The notes under the pieces were generated by a model. That model did not search any database and was not told the DNA's origin. It worked only from the letters and a program-made list of their open reading frames with translations. Shown piece by piece: positions 42,754 through 52,523 of a stretch of 64,000 nucleotides of DNA. Both the position numbers and the translations under genes were made by a program. Source of the DNA: SABI01 sp963678555 (GTDB lineage Bacteria; Spirochaetota; Spirochaetia; Sphaerochaetales; Sphaerochaetaceae); assembly GCA_963678555.2 (NCBI GenBank), contig OY782871.2, positions 434,001 to 498,000 on the forward strand. Direction: 5' to 3'. Numbering within the stretch: the stretch's first letter is position 1; each line of letters opens with the position of its first letter.

Positions 42754-44336
42754 CTGTGTGCACCCTCCTCAGCGAGTGCGTAGGCTGCGGCCACATAATC
42801 TGTCAGAATCTGACTGTCGAACCATCGATGCTCTTCTCTGGCCAGTTCCCCTGCCTTCTGATGAAGGAGCACTCCGCTCACAGCGGCATCACCTGCATCG
42901 AGACCTCCCGCAGCCAGAGCACCTATGATACCACTGAGCACATCCCCGCTGCCGGCAACCCCCAGAGCGTTGTTTCTGCCCTCGACAACAACCGGGACAG
43001 ACTCTTCATTCCTTCCGTCAATGATCCACACGACATGACTTTTATAGACCAGAACAACCTTCAATGCACGGGCAATGCTCTTCAGGGCTCCGACGAAGGC
43101 TTCCGGGGTACCTGCCGGTCCGGAATCCTGGGCCCACAGAGGCATCGAAAGCATCTCAAGCATCTGCCTCAGTTCCCCCGGATGGGGAGTGAGGACCAGA
43201 GGAGGAAGCGATACGGTGGATACACGTTTTTCCGAGACAAGGAGGGCGAACGCTGAAAGCGCATCCGCATCCAGGACAACAGGCACGCTGGCGGTAAGGA
43301 TCTCCTGTACCTGCCTCTCTCGCCCCCGTTCTCTACCCCAGCCGGGTCCGCAGACCACAGCGTCATAGTCATTGAGCGCATCTCCCTTGACAGGGAGGTG
43401 TTCCTGCACAGTATGTACGATCAGCGAAGGTCTGTCCGTTCTGAGCACTTCGGCAACCTTTTCATCGGTAAAGACAGAAACGAGACCGGCTCCGCTGCTG
43501 AATGCGCTGGTGCCTGTAAGCTGAACGGCTCCGCTATACTTCTCTGATCCTCCGAACAATGCTACATGGCCTCTGGTGTTCTTATACTCCTGTGCTGTGA
43601 AAGACGGCAACCGCACATCCAGAAAAGTGGCACGATATGCCTCAGGAGAGACACGTTCCAGAAGCGAAGGGGGAAACGACGGGTTTACCACCGATATCAC
43701 TCCCCATGCGCTTCTGAAGGAGGGAATATAGGCCCCATACTTTTCGATACCGAAGGTCAGGGTGATATCAGCCTCTATATGAGCCATCGTCGCAGATAAC
43801 TGATCGCTGTATCCGCTGGGAACGTCGAGTGAGACAACCTGTGCACCCCGTTCTCTCTGAGCATTAACTGCATGAAAGAGACATGCTGTAGCATCAGTCA
43901 CCTTCGAATGAAGTCCGGTTCCCAGTATCCCGTCGATAATCTGATCTGCATGTTCCAGAATCTCACGCGTTCTGGAGTCGAGGACTCCATCCTCACAGGA
44001 TACCTGATGGGATTCCAGCTTCAGGTTCTCAATGATCTGCCGGTGCACGACCGATGCCTGAGAAAGATGGGTGCCCAGGAGAAGAATCTGAATCCTTCTC
44101 CTGCCGCTCAGGTAGGCCTCTCTTGCCATCACAAGAGCATCGCCTCCATTGTTCCCGCTGCCGGCAACCACCACCAGAGACGCCGAAGGATCAGCCAGCC
44201 TGCCGGAAAGCTCGACCATACGGTGATACCCTTTCACCCCGGCATGCTCCATGAGGAGAAGAGAAGGGATCATATACTCGTTCATCGCCTTCTCATCAAC
44301 GTCTTTCAATACCTGTGTGCTTACAAGCGGCTTCAT
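42750..44336 (-). CDS. nnr: bifunctional NAD(P)HX epimerase/dehydratase
   Basis: About 528 residues. N-terminal epimerase half (YjeF_N) with VVVAGSGNNGGDALVMAR near 55 and an ALDVPSG-like SLDVPSGY; C-terminal ADP/ATP-dependent dehydratase half with GGSEKYSGAVQL near 275, GPGWGR near 345 and the NALGVAGSGDVLSG motif near 470. It repairs hydrated NADH/NADPH. Start taken at the ATG 44336 (MKPLVSTQVLKDVDEKA, the family's N-terminus); the frame opens at 44435 but that part is atypical. No strong ribosome site is visible. Confidence 0.9.
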   Translation of the reverse strand: MKPLVSTQVLKDVDEKAMNEYMIPSLLLMEHAGVKGYHRMVELSGRLADPSASLVVVAGSGNNGGDALVMAREAYLSGRRRIQILLLGTHLSQASVVHRQIIENLKLESHQVSCEDGVLDSRTREILEHADQIIDGILGTGLHSKVTDATACLFHAVNAQRERGAQVVSLDVPSGYSDQLSATMAHIEADITLTFGIEKYGAYIPSFRSAWGVISVVNPSFPPSLLERVSPEAYRATFLDVRLPSFTAQEYKNTRGHVALFGGSEKYSGAVQLTGTSAFSSGAGLVSVFTDEKVAEVLRTDRPSLIVHTVQEHLPVKGDALNDYDAVVCGPGWGRERGRERQVQEILTASVPVVLDADALSAFALLVSEKRVSTVSLPPLVLTPHPGELRQMLEMLSMPLWAQDSGPAGTPEAFVGALKSIARALKVVLVYKSHVVWIIDGRNEESVPVVVEGRNNALGVAGSGDVLSGIIGALAAGGLDAGDAAVSGVLLHQKAGELAREEHRWFDSQILTDYVAAAYALAEEGAHR

Positions 44337-44454
44337 GGATGTATAGTACTGCGAACACTCTATGGGGTCAATGAAATGATGCAGTGAAGCTGCTGATACC
44401 AGTCGCACGACAGTCACAGTCTGTGGTACTATCATGTAAGGAGGCAGAAGAGAA

Positions 44455-44874
44455 ATGGGTTCGACAGTACGGTTCGGTGTCTCAATGGATAAGGAGCTCG
44501 TAGAAGCGCTTGATGAGCTGACGCTTGCGTATGATTTCCCAAACAGGTCTCAGACTATCCGCCATATGATCCATGAAGAGGTGAGAAGACACGGCGCTCA
44601 GGATGAGACTGTCGAAGTGACAGCCATCGTTTCTCTGCTGTTCAAAACGGGCACTCACCTGACACGTGTACCGATTGATCCCTATCCGAGCCTTTCTATC
44701 CACACGAATCTCCAGTCCCATATCACCAGAGATATCGTTCTGAAGATCCTCGTAGTGAGGGGACTTTCAGGGGAGATTCACCGTTGGGCTTCCCGGGTAA
44801 TGAAAAGTGCCCATGTGGTCGGAACCGTCTCAGTTGTCGCACTGGACTCCATGGTCAAGGAGTTCAGCTGGTGA
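44455..44874 (+). CDS. NikR-like ribbon-helix-helix regulator, nickel site incomplete
   Basis: 139 residues: an N-terminal CopG/NikR ribbon-helix-helix (STVRFGVSMDKELVEALDEL) and a C-terminal ACT-like NikR domain (IHTNLQSHITRDIVLKILVVRG). In nickel-binding NikR a Cys in that strand, with three His, completes the square-planar site; here the corresponding position is Ile/Val, although His residues (H68, H83, H89) remain. It may bind another ligand or metal. AGGAGG lies upstream. Adjacent to the TPP-controlled thiamine operon; no nickel transporter is nearby. Confidence 0.78.
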   Translation: MGSTVRFGVSMDKELVEALDELTLAYDFPNRSQTIRHMIHEEVRRHGAQDETVEVTAIVSLLFKTGTHLTRVPIDPYPSLSIHTNLQSHITRDIVLKILVVRGLSGEIHRWASRVMKSAHVVGTVSVVALDSMVKEFSW

Positions 44875-44981
44875 GACAGACACACGGTGCTGTGACACTC
44901 CTGAGCTTCTCCGGTCTGCCGAATCCGTGAGACATTGCAGACACTACGCATCTTGACGAATCGTGTCGGTCTTAGTATCCT

Positions 44982-45064
44982 TGTGGTGTCTTGGGGTGGT
45001 CGATAACGACCTGAGATTATACCCGTAGAACCTGATCTAGGTAATGCTAGCGAAGGGATGCACA
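44982..45064 (+). promoter_or_regulatory. TPP (THI-box) riboswitch
   Basis: Contains the conserved blocks GGGGTG, CTGAGA, ATACCC, GAACCTGATCTAGGTAATGC and CGAAGGGA in the right order, closed by TGTG/CACA. Lies 59 bases ahead of thiB. High thiamine pyrophosphate should switch the thiBPQ transcript or its translation off. Confidence 0.95.
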
Positions 45065-45122
45065 GATAATCAACAATCCAATAATCCCCACAGACAGAAT
45101 CTTACTTTGAGGAGGTAGTAGT

Positions 45123-46154
45123 GTGAACTATCGCATTCTACTAACAACGGTATTTCTGGCTGTACTTATGAGCTTTTCAGCATCCGCTGCAGGCACAGCA
45201 GAAATAGAGAACAAGGACTCAACGGAACTGACCGTGTACGCGTATGATTCCTTTGTCGGTGAATGGGGGCCTGGAGCGGCCATTGCACAGGCCTTCGAAG
45301 AGCAGACCGGCATCAGGGTGAACATGGTATCTGCAGGCAACGGAGGGGAACTGCTCACGAGACTGGAGTTTGAGAAAAATGCTCCGAAGGCGGATGTTAT
45401 CGTTGGAATCAGTGAAGAACTGACGTACCGGACAATCGAAACAGAACTGCTTTCCCCGTACACATCCCCTGTGCTCACTGAGATACCCGAGCATCTGATC
45501 TTTGATGATAGCCATACCCTCCTGCCCTTTGACTTTGGAGCGTATTCCTTCGTGTACGACTCTCAGACGCTCAAGAACATCCCGTCATCGCTTGATGACC
45601 TTCTTGACCCCTCCTACAGAGGACAGATCATCATCATGGATCCCCGCACGAGCAGTGTCGGCATGGGACTCCTGCAGTGGACGATCGCTGTCTACGGAGA
45701 CGAATATCTTGCATGGTGGAAGGCTGTCAAGGATAACCTCCTGACCATTGCCGACGGCTGGTCGAGCGGCTACGGCCTGTTCACCGAAGGTGAAGCGCCG
45801 CTGGTTCTCTCCTATACAACCTCCCCGGTTTATCATAAGATGTGGGAAGAGACTGACAGGTATCAGGCAACGGTATTCGATGAGGGCAACTATCTTGCTA
45901 TCGAAGGTGCGGGTATTCTGAAAAGCAGCGACCAGCGTGAAGCAGCAGAACTGTTCATCGATTTCCTTCTGCGCGAAGCTCAGCGTGACATCGCAACGAC
46001 GAACATCATGTTCCCCGTAAACAGGAACACCGTGCTCGATGAGGCGTTTTCGATTGCGCCCGAGGCAAAAGACACACTTCTGCTTGACCCTGAACAGGTC
46101 GCACGCATGAGAGAAACATGGCTTAAAGAATGGGTCGAGGTAATGAGCAGATAA
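45123..46154 (+). CDS. thiB: thiamine ABC transporter substrate-binding protein
   Basis: 343 residues, periplasmic. Signal peptide (MNYRILLTTVFLAVLMSFSA, cleaved near SAA-GTA), then a class II-like solute-binding protein resembling ThiB, with TVYAYDSFVGEWGPG at the start of the mature domain. Starts at GTG 45123 behind GAGGAGGT. The TPP riboswitch upstream and the ThiP/ThiQ genes downstream fix the substrate as thiamine or its phosphates. Confidence 0.93.
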   Translation: MNYRILLTTVFLAVLMSFSASAAGTAEIENKDSTELTVYAYDSFVGEWGPGAAIAQAFEEQTGIRVNMVSAGNGGELLTRLEFEKNAPKADVIVGISEELTYRTIETELLSPYTSPVLTEIPEHLIFDDSHTLLPFDFGAYSFVYDSQTLKNIPSSLDDLLDPSYRGQIIIMDPRTSSVGMGLLQWTIAVYGDEYLAWWKAVKDNLLTIADGWSSGYGLFTEGEAPLVLSYTTSPVYHKMWEETDRYQATVFDEGNYLAIEGAGILKSSDQREAAELFIDFLLREAQRDIATTNIMFPVNRNTVLDEAFSIAPEAKDTLLLDPEQVARMRETWLKEWVEVMSR

Positions 46155-47887
46155 TGGCAACACGACGCGGGGAGACCAGTATCACGATTTCTCACAGCAG
46201 CCGCTTCTATACGCTGGCGAGCCTTCCGGCTATAGGAGTGCTGTTGCTCCTGTTCTTTGTCCCCCTGCTGATCATACTCTCGAAAGGATTCGTCTCTGAG
46301 GGGGGAAGGTTCACTTTCTCCCTCATCGGCAAGCAGCTTCGGGATCCATATGTGTTGAGAGTTCTTCTGTTCACCATCGTGCAATCGGCGGTGAGCACCC
46401 TCGGAGCTCTTGCTATAGGGCTGCCTGGTGCATACATCATGAGCCACTACTCCTTCCTCGGCAAACGCCTCGTGAAGGCAGTGGCAACCATACCATTCAT
46501 ACTCCCTTCTATTCTGGTCGTCCTCGGATTTGTCATCTTCTATGGCAACACAGGGGTGTTGAATACGGTTTTGATGAAGCTCTTTCACCTGCAGAGTCCG
46601 CCTTTCAGGATACTCTATTCATTCAAGGCAATCATACTTGCTCACACCTTCTACAATTTTCCGGTCATCCTTTCAATAGTCGCCACCTACTGGCAGCAGC
46701 TGCCTGTGAGAAGTGAACAGGCTGCACAGTCACTGGGCGCCACCAGATTTCATACTTTCCGCACGATCACTCTACCGAGACTGCTGCCGGCTATCATAAG
46801 TGCATCGACGCTTGTCTTCCTCTTCTGCTTCTCCTCTTTCGCGATTCTGCTGGTCCTTGGCGGCGGCCCGCAGTTCACCACCCTGGAAGTGGAAATCTAT
46901 CAGCGAGCCCGCATGGCCGGTGATATCTCAGGCTCAAGCGCTCTCGCTATGGTATCGATCCTTGTCGCGCTGGTCCTCGTCATATTCTATTCATTCACCC
47001 AGCAGAGAATGAAAGGAAGTGAAGAATTCAACGCATCATTTCAGGGACGTCAGATGAGGCGCAACAAGAATATTCTGGTGAGACTCTTTATCGTTACCTA
47101 CATCCTCTTCACGGTCGTATTCATTCTGGGGCCCCTGTTCAGTATCGTATATCGCTCGCTCTTCTCCCAGGTCAGCAGGAGCGGTCCGATGACCTTCTCC
47201 CTGAGAAACTATCATCTGCTCTTCTCCTCCCTTTCAGAGGGAACCAATACGAGTCTTCTTTCAATCATCAACAGTGTCCTGATAGCTGCAGGAGCATCTT
47301 CCATCTCGGTAATCCTCGGTGTACTTCTGTCCAGCAGGATAGTATCGGGCAGGAAACAGGACCGGGTCATACTTGAAGTGGCTGCGATGCTTCCCATGGT
47401 AGTCTCCTCTGTCACCCTCGGGCTCGGCTACTATATGGTGGCGGTCCTCAGCAGTTCATTGAATATCAGCAAGATCGTGTTTGTCGTCCTCGCGCATGTG
47501 GTCATCACGAGTCCGTTTGTCCTGAGAAGCATCCTTCCCACCTACCGACGGATACCGCCTACGTATCAGATGGCCTCACTGACTCTCGGGGCAAGCGCAG
47601 CAAAAACGTTCAGAAAAATCGACCTGCCACTGCTCAGAAATGCACTGGCAAGTGCAGGTGCTTTCGGTTTCGCTATCAGCATGGGAGAGCTTCAGGCAAC
47701 TCTCACCCTCGCTGACTCACGAATCATCACACTGCCGATTACGATGTACAGACTTATCGGTTCCTACAACTTTGCCGCAGCCTGTGCTCTCGGCACCGTG
47801 CTGATGGCAGTGTGTATTCTGATCTTCCTGGCAATTGAATACCTGAAAAAAGGTGAGGTACAACATGGGCTCTCTTCTCATTTCTGA
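46154..47887 (+). CDS. thiP: thiamine ABC transporter permease
   Basis: 577 residues with two permease halves of about six membrane helices each, carrying the EAA-type loops (SEQAAQSLGATRFHTFRTI near 190; YQMASLTLGASAAKTFRKI near 475). Single-chain FbpB/ThiP-type permease. The ATG at 46154 overlaps the thiB stop (TAATG), so a longer frame from 46130 is not used. Confidence 0.93.
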   Translation: MATRRGETSITISHSSRFYTLASLPAIGVLLLLFFVPLLIILSKGFVSEGGRFTFSLIGKQLRDPYVLRVLLFTIVQSAVSTLGALAIGLPGAYIMSHYSFLGKRLVKAVATIPFILPSILVVLGFVIFYGNTGVLNTVLMKLFHLQSPPFRILYSFKAIILAHTFYNFPVILSIVATYWQQLPVRSEQAAQSLGATRFHTFRTITLPRLLPAIISASTLVFLFCFSSFAILLVLGGGPQFTTLEVEIYQRARMAGDISGSSALAMVSILVALVLVIFYSFTQQRMKGSEEFNASFQGRQMRRNKNILVRLFIVTYILFTVVFILGPLFSIVYRSLFSQVSRSGPMTFSLRNYHLLFSSLSEGTNTSLLSIINSVLIAAGASSISVILGVLLSSRIVSGRKQDRVILEVAAMLPMVVSSVTLGLGYYMVAVLSSSLNISKIVFVVLAHVVITSPFVLRSILPTYRRIPPTYQMASLTLGASAAKTFRKIDLPLLRNALASAGAFGFAISMGELQATLTLADSRIITLPITMYRLIGSYNFAAACALGTVLMAVCILIFLAIEYLKKGEVQHGLSSHF

Positions 47888-48902
47888 TATCCGCGTATCC
47901 TACCCCGAGTTCTCTCTGGAATTCTCCTGTGATATCCCGCAGGGGTCACTGGTGAGTATCATCGGCCCATCAGGGTGTGGCAAGAGCACCACGCTGCAGC
48001 TGATCAGCGGACTCCTCCCGGTCAGTTCAGGCTCGATCGTTCTTGACGGGGAAGATATCACCTCAAAAGAGGTCCATACGAGGAATATTGCGATGGTATT
48101 CCAGGACTATGCGCTGTTCCCTCACATGAATGTCGAGAAGAACATTGCCTATCCGATGAAAAACAGGAAGATGAAGGGTTCGCGTATCCGCAGTGAAGTC
48201 AAACGCTATCTCAGCCTGGTTGGACTCTCGGGCTATGAGAAACGCACGATCTCTGAACTGTCTGGAGGCGAAAAACAGAGAATCGCCCTCGCACGGGCAC
48301 TTGCATCGTCTCCGCGGATACTTCTGCTTGATGAACCGTTGTCTGCTCTTGATGCAAAGAAACGAAAGCACTTAAGACAACAGATACGTGAGATTCACAA
48401 CGCTACAGGGATTACGACGATCTATGTCACGCATGATCAGGAGGAGGCTCTGACGCTCAGTGATACTGTTATTGTGATGAAGGACGGAAAGATAGAGCAG
48501 ATCGGCACTCCTCAGGAGGTGTACAGCACACCTTCAACGCTGTTCGTCGCACAGTTCATGGGTGAGGGAACTCTGCTCGATGCATCAGAGATCAGTTCAG
48601 AGCACCTGAGAGTACAGCATCCGGGCTCAGGAACAGATGCCCTGCTGACTGAAAGGAAGCACCTGTTCTTCCGTCCTGAAAGCGGCATCCTTGTCACGAA
48701 CGATTGTGAGTTCCCTCCCACGCTCTTCGACCATATCTATCTTCCCGAGGCTTCCGTCACCCATCAGGAGTACAGAGGTTCCCGGTATCTGGTCTCTCTC
48801 ACGTGGAAGGAACAGTCGCTGATCGTCTATTCGGATCGGCCTCTCAGGGCAGACCGGGTCAATGTTGCCATACCGCTGAAAGATCTTATCCGGTATCAGT
48901 GA
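47865..48902 (+). CDS. thiQ: thiamine ABC transporter ATP-binding protein
   Basis: 345 residues. Walker A IGPSGCGKSTT near 33, Q-loop VFQDYALFPHM, signature LSGGEKQRIALARAL near 130, Walker B ILLLDEPLSALD near 150, and a C-terminal extension of about 110 residues of the kind that binds regulatory ligands. Start ATG 47865 behind AGGTGAGG; overlaps thiP by 23 bases. Confidence 0.93.
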   Translation: MGSLLISDIRVSYPEFSLEFSCDIPQGSLVSIIGPSGCGKSTTLQLISGLLPVSSGSIVLDGEDITSKEVHTRNIAMVFQDYALFPHMNVEKNIAYPMKNRKMKGSRIRSEVKRYLSLVGLSGYEKRTISELSGGEKQRIALARALASSPRILLLDEPLSALDAKKRKHLRQQIREIHNATGITTIYVTHDQEEALTLSDTVIVMKDGKIEQIGTPQEVYSTPSTLFVAQFMGEGTLLDASEISSEHLRVQHPGSGTDALLTERKHLFFRPESGILVTNDCEFPPTLFDHIYLPEASVTHQEYRGSRYLVSLTWKEQSLIVYSDRPLRADRVNVAIPLKDLIRYQ

Positions 48903-48947
48903 GCTGGCGAAGTGACTTTTCCCCTTCTCAGGTGTTATCTTATAGTG

Positions 48948-49520
48948 ATGAATGGAATACGGAACCGCGTACGGCAGATCATGGTCATGACACTCATTGT
49001 TTTTTCCCAGGTGCTTGTTGCAGCCGGATGGAACCAACCCGCTGTGACCCTGCTCACAGGCTGGCACGGCTCTGTTCCCTCTGAGATGCATGAGGAGACT
49101 CTGCCTGTCCGCTCGCACGGCTATGCGGCGCTGGAGGGGACGGTAGTGTCAGTCCACCTGATGGAGTCACTTTCCATACAGCTGCAGGGTATTCTAGCCT
49201 ACACGAGCCCGTCCCTTCCCTCACAGGGAGTATACTGGAGAGAGTTTATCACCCTTGGAGCAGGGCCCTCCCTTCTCATCGAGCTTTCACGACTGACAGA
49301 TCTTACAGCAGGGGTCAACTCCGTTGTGCAGATCCCCGATGATGAGAGGGGGATGATCACCTTCCTTTCCCCCTTCGCGGCAATCTCGCATACACTGAAG
49401 ATTGCCGGACAGGGGGAGGTACAGGTGACGATTCCTGTCGCGGTGGAACTGAGGAGCGATTTCACCGGTATCAAGGCCGGAGTCGGTCTCACCTATAGGT
49501 GGGGAGGCGCTGACCTATGA
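48948..49520 (+). CDS. probable outer-membrane or periplasmic beta-barrel protein
   Basis: About 190 residues from ATG 48948 with a signal-like segment (IMVMTLIVFSQVLVAAG), then alternating hydrophobic strands (YAALEGTVVSVHLMESLSIQLQ; FITLGAGPSLLIELS; VQVTIPVAVELRS) and a C-terminus VGLTYRW, the usual look of a small barrel. No family recognised. Overlaps the caspase-like gene by 4 bases (ATGA), so the pair is probably coexpressed. Confidence 0.65.
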   Translation: MNGIRNRVRQIMVMTLIVFSQVLVAAGWNQPAVTLLTGWHGSVPSEMHEETLPVRSHGYAALEGTVVSVHLMESLSIQLQGILAYTSPSLPSQGVYWREFITLGAGPSLLIELSRLTDLTAGVNSVVQIPDDERGMITFLSPFAAISHTLKIAGQGEVQVTIPVAVELRSDFTGIKAGVGLTYRWGGADL

Positions 49521-50419
49521 AGATACGACACACTCTTACCGTCATGGCTCTCCTCGTGGTACTTCTATTCAGCGGATGCGAATTGAACGGGGTCTTTTAC
49601 AGCACGAAGATCCATGGACTGTTTATAGGACTCGATTATCAGAACTCTGGCCTGAACAATCTGTCAGGAACAATTCCCGATGCAACAGAGATGGCCGCTG
49701 CATTCTACCGTATCACTGAGTCGTATCAGATTCCCTTCGATGGCTATCTTGCGCTTCAAGAAGGCTCTGCAGTGAGCCCTGATGACCCCTTCTACCCCAG
49801 TGCGGACAATATTTTGGCACTTATAGAGCACATAGGGAATTCAATGGGTCCCGATGACCTGTTTGTCTTCTACTATGCAGGACATGGTGATATCACGGAT
49901 GAGCAGGACGCGACTACAGGGGTCCTGGCAACTGCCGTGGATGATGGTATATACACGGAAGTGACCGTCACTGCCCTCAGGGAAGCACTGGCTGCCCTTG
50001 GGGGAAACAAGGTGGTGATCCTTGATTCCTGCAAAAGCGGTGCCTACGTCGCTGAGTACCCGGAGGAACAGTCCGTTGAACAGACTCTCTATGACCCGAG
50101 CCAGTTCTATCTCACGTCAACACATATCGATGAGAATGCCAAGGAGACCTACGTGGGAACTCACTCCCATGGCTATTTCACCAATGAGCTGCTGAACTTT
50201 CTTTCATGGGACCATACAGGGAGCACACAGGCTTTTCTCTACCACGATTCTCTCATCGAAAAGTCTTCCTATGATGCTGTGGGGGAAATCCCCCATCCGG
50301 ATTCCCTTGACACAATCATCACTCTCGAGGATCTGGAACAGGCCGCAGATCCCCTGTTCAGTCAGGAAGCCCTGAGAACCTCAGGACCGAGGGATATCAT
50401 CCTGTTCAACCGACGATAA
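49517..50419 (+). CDS. caspase-like (C14) lipoprotein peptidase
   Basis: 300 residues. Lipobox LFSGC (C21) puts it on the outer face of a membrane. The caspase-fold catalytic pair is seen: His in FVFYYAGHGD (H123) and Cys in KVVILDSCKSGAY (C172). This fits peptidase family C14 (metacaspase/orthocaspase type), which cleaves after basic residues; target unknown. Coupled to the upstream barrel-like protein. An exported lipidated caspase-like enzyme is unusual. Confidence 0.85.
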   Translation: MKIRHTLTVMALLVVLLFSGCELNGVFYSTKIHGLFIGLDYQNSGLNNLSGTIPDATEMAAAFYRITESYQIPFDGYLALQEGSAVSPDDPFYPSADNILALIEHIGNSMGPDDLFVFYYAGHGDITDEQDATTGVLATAVDDGIYTEVTVTALREALAALGGNKVVILDSCKSGAYVAEYPEEQSVEQTLYDPSQFYLTSTHIDENAKETYVGTHSHGYFTNELLNFLSWDHTGSTQAFLYHDSLIEKSSYDAVGEIPHPDSLDTIITLEDLEQAADPLFSQEALRTSGPRDIILFNRR

Positions 50420-50451
50420 TGTACCGGAGCACACTCTCGGGACCTGGGAAG

Positions 50452-50497
50452 CAGTCACGCACTCTCCGCCCGCTGGTGTGCAGAGAGTGCGTGACTG
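50452..50497. terminator. long perfect hairpin between convergent genes
   Basis: CAGTCACGCACTCTC (50452-50466) and its exact complement (50483-50497), a 15-pair stem around a 16-base loop. No T-run, but very stable; sits between the caspase-like gene and uvrB. Confidence 0.7.
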
Positions 50498-50528
50498 AAG
50501 GAAAAACCAGAGGCAGAACACCACCACC

Positions 50529-52523
50529 TCAGGAGATCTTCATCTGTTTCACATTCTCAATCTCGTCACGGAGGATTGCAGCCATTTCGAACTCAAGATT
50601 CTTCGCGTGTTCGATCATCTCCCGTTCGAGGTCCTTGATATACTTTTTCCTGTCCGATGCCTTGAGAAGGTTATAGCTGCCCTTGAGGATCTCGATGTCG
50701 CTCTTCTGGATCTCCTCCTTCTCCTCCTGTTCCCGCTCAAGAATATCTTCAACCGCCTTTCTGATGCTCTGTGGTGTAATACCGTGCTTCTCGTTGAATT
50801 CATTCTGAATGGCTCGTCTTCTCTGGGTCTCTTCGATGGCTTCCTTCATTGCATCACTCATCTTATCGGCGTACATCACAACACGGCCGTTCACATTTCG
50901 GGCTGCCCGTCCGATTGTCTGGATGAGTGAGGTCGCCGAGCGGAGAAACCCGATCTTATCGGCATCGAGTATTGCGATGAGGGAGACTTCAGGCAGGTCA
51001 AGGCCTTCCCTGAGCAGGTTGATTCCGACGATCACATCGTACACTCCACGCCTGAGGTCCCTCAGGATCTCGACGCGTTCTATGGTCTCCACTTCGGAGT
51101 GAAGGTAGCGGACCTTAATCCCAAGGTTCGCCAGGTAGTTGCTCAGATCCTCACTCATCTTCTTCGTCAGGGTGGTCACCAGGACACGGTCTCCCTTCGC
51201 TACGGTCGAACGGATCTCACCATACAGGTGTTCCATCTGCCCCCGGGTCCCGTGCAGTTCTATCACCGGATCAAGCAGCCCGGTAGGCCGTATAATCTGT
51301 TCAACGACCTGAGCTGATTCTCCCAGTTCTGTCTTGCCCGGCGTAGCAGTGACATACACACGCTGACCACAGATCCTGTCGAACTCAGCATACTTGAGCG
51401 GTCGGTTATCGAGAGCGCTCGGGAGGCGAAAACCGAAGTTTACGAGGTTCAGCTTTCTTGATCTGTCACCCTCATACATAGCCCCTATCTGAGGGAGCGT
51501 GACATGGGATTCATCTATGAAGGTAAGAAAACCGGGTGGGAAATAGTTGAGAAGAACCGGAGGAGCCTCTCCCTCCTTCCTCTTGCCCAGCGGCCTCGAA
51601 TAGTTCTCTATACCGCTGCAATAGCCGAGTTCGCTGAGCATTTCCAGATCATACTCCACGCGCGTTTTAATACGTTCGGCCTCAAGGGGCTTTCCGGCAT
51701 CTATGAACATCGCAACCTGCTGATTTTTCTCCTCCTCTATCCTGCCGATCGCCTCCTTCACCTGCTCGGGAGGAAGGACAAACTGTTTCGCCGGGTAGAT
51801 GCTCACCGCATCCACTCGTTCAGACACCTCATAGGTCAACGGATCGAACCATTCGATCGAATCGATCTCATCCCATTCGATGTTGATCCTCAGCGCCGTT
51901 TCAAGGTAGGAGGGAAAGATCTCAAGGCTATCACCCTTCAGGCGGAAGTTGCCCCTTTCCAGGATCATATCATTTCTCTCGTACTGCATCCTGACCAGAT
52001 GCTGAAGATCCTCCTTATAGGTGAATCGGTCGCCAACCTTGATGTGTTTTACCATATCACGGAAACTCTGCGGGTTTCCCAGCCCGTAAATGCAGGAGAC
52101 GGTAGCGACAATGACCACATCACGCCTCTCCATGAGTGCGAAGGAGGCATAGAGCCTCAGGCGGTCTATTTCCGAATTGATCGAGGCATCCTTCTCGATG
52201 TACAGATCTTTCCCGGGGACATACGCCTCGGGTTGATAATAATCATACGTGGAGACGAAATAGCCTACGGCATTATCGGGGAAGAACGACTTGAATTCAC
52301 GGTACAGCTGCGCTGCCAGTGTCTTGTTGTGGGAAAGGATCAGAGTCGGACGCTGTATTCTCTCTATGATCTTTGCCATCGTATAGGTCTTTCCGGAACC
52401 GGTCACTCCTTTGAGTGTCTGGCGCTCAAAACCTGATTCGATGCCCGCACTCAGAAGTTCAATCGCATCCTTCTGATCGCCGGCCGGTTCATACTCTGCT
52501 GCAACCCTGAACTGCTTTGCCAT
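50529..52523 (-). CDS. uvrB: excinuclease ABC subunit B
   Basis: 664 residues. Walker A VTGSGKTYTMA near 40, the DNA-wedging beta-hairpin region YYQPEAYVPGKDLYIEKDA, helicase motif DESH in FIDESHVTLPQ, and a C-terminal UvrC-binding region (LEREMIEHAKNLEFEMAA). Damage verification in nucleotide excision repair. The ATG at 52523 overlaps the htrA stop (TAATG), hence coupled translation; the ATG at 52538 lies inside htrA. Confidence 0.96.
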   Translation of the reverse strand: MAKQFRVAAEYEPAGDQKDAIELLSAGIESGFERQTLKGVTGSGKTYTMAKIIERIQRPTLILSHNKTLAAQLYREFKSFFPDNAVGYFVSTYDYYQPEAYVPGKDLYIEKDASINSEIDRLRLYASFALMERRDVVIVATVSCIYGLGNPQSFRDMVKHIKVGDRFTYKEDLQHLVRMQYERNDMILERGNFRLKGDSLEIFPSYLETALRINIEWDEIDSIEWFDPLTYEVSERVDAVSIYPAKQFVLPPEQVKEAIGRIEEEKNQQVAMFIDAGKPLEAERIKTRVEYDLEMLSELGYCSGIENYSRPLGKRKEGEAPPVLLNYFPPGFLTFIDESHVTLPQIGAMYEGDRSRKLNLVNFGFRLPSALDNRPLKYAEFDRICGQRVYVTATPGKTELGESAQVVEQIIRPTGLLDPVIELHGTRGQMEHLYGEIRSTVAKGDRVLVTTLTKKMSEDLSNYLANLGIKVRYLHSEVETIERVEILRDLRRGVYDVIVGINLLREGLDLPEVSLIAILDADKIGFLRSATSLIQTIGRAARNVNGRVVMYADKMSDAMKEAIEETQRRRAIQNEFNEKHGITPQSIRKAVEDILEREQEEKEEIQKSDIEILKGSYNLLKASDRKKYIKDLEREMIEHAKNLEFEMAAILRDEIENVKQMKIS

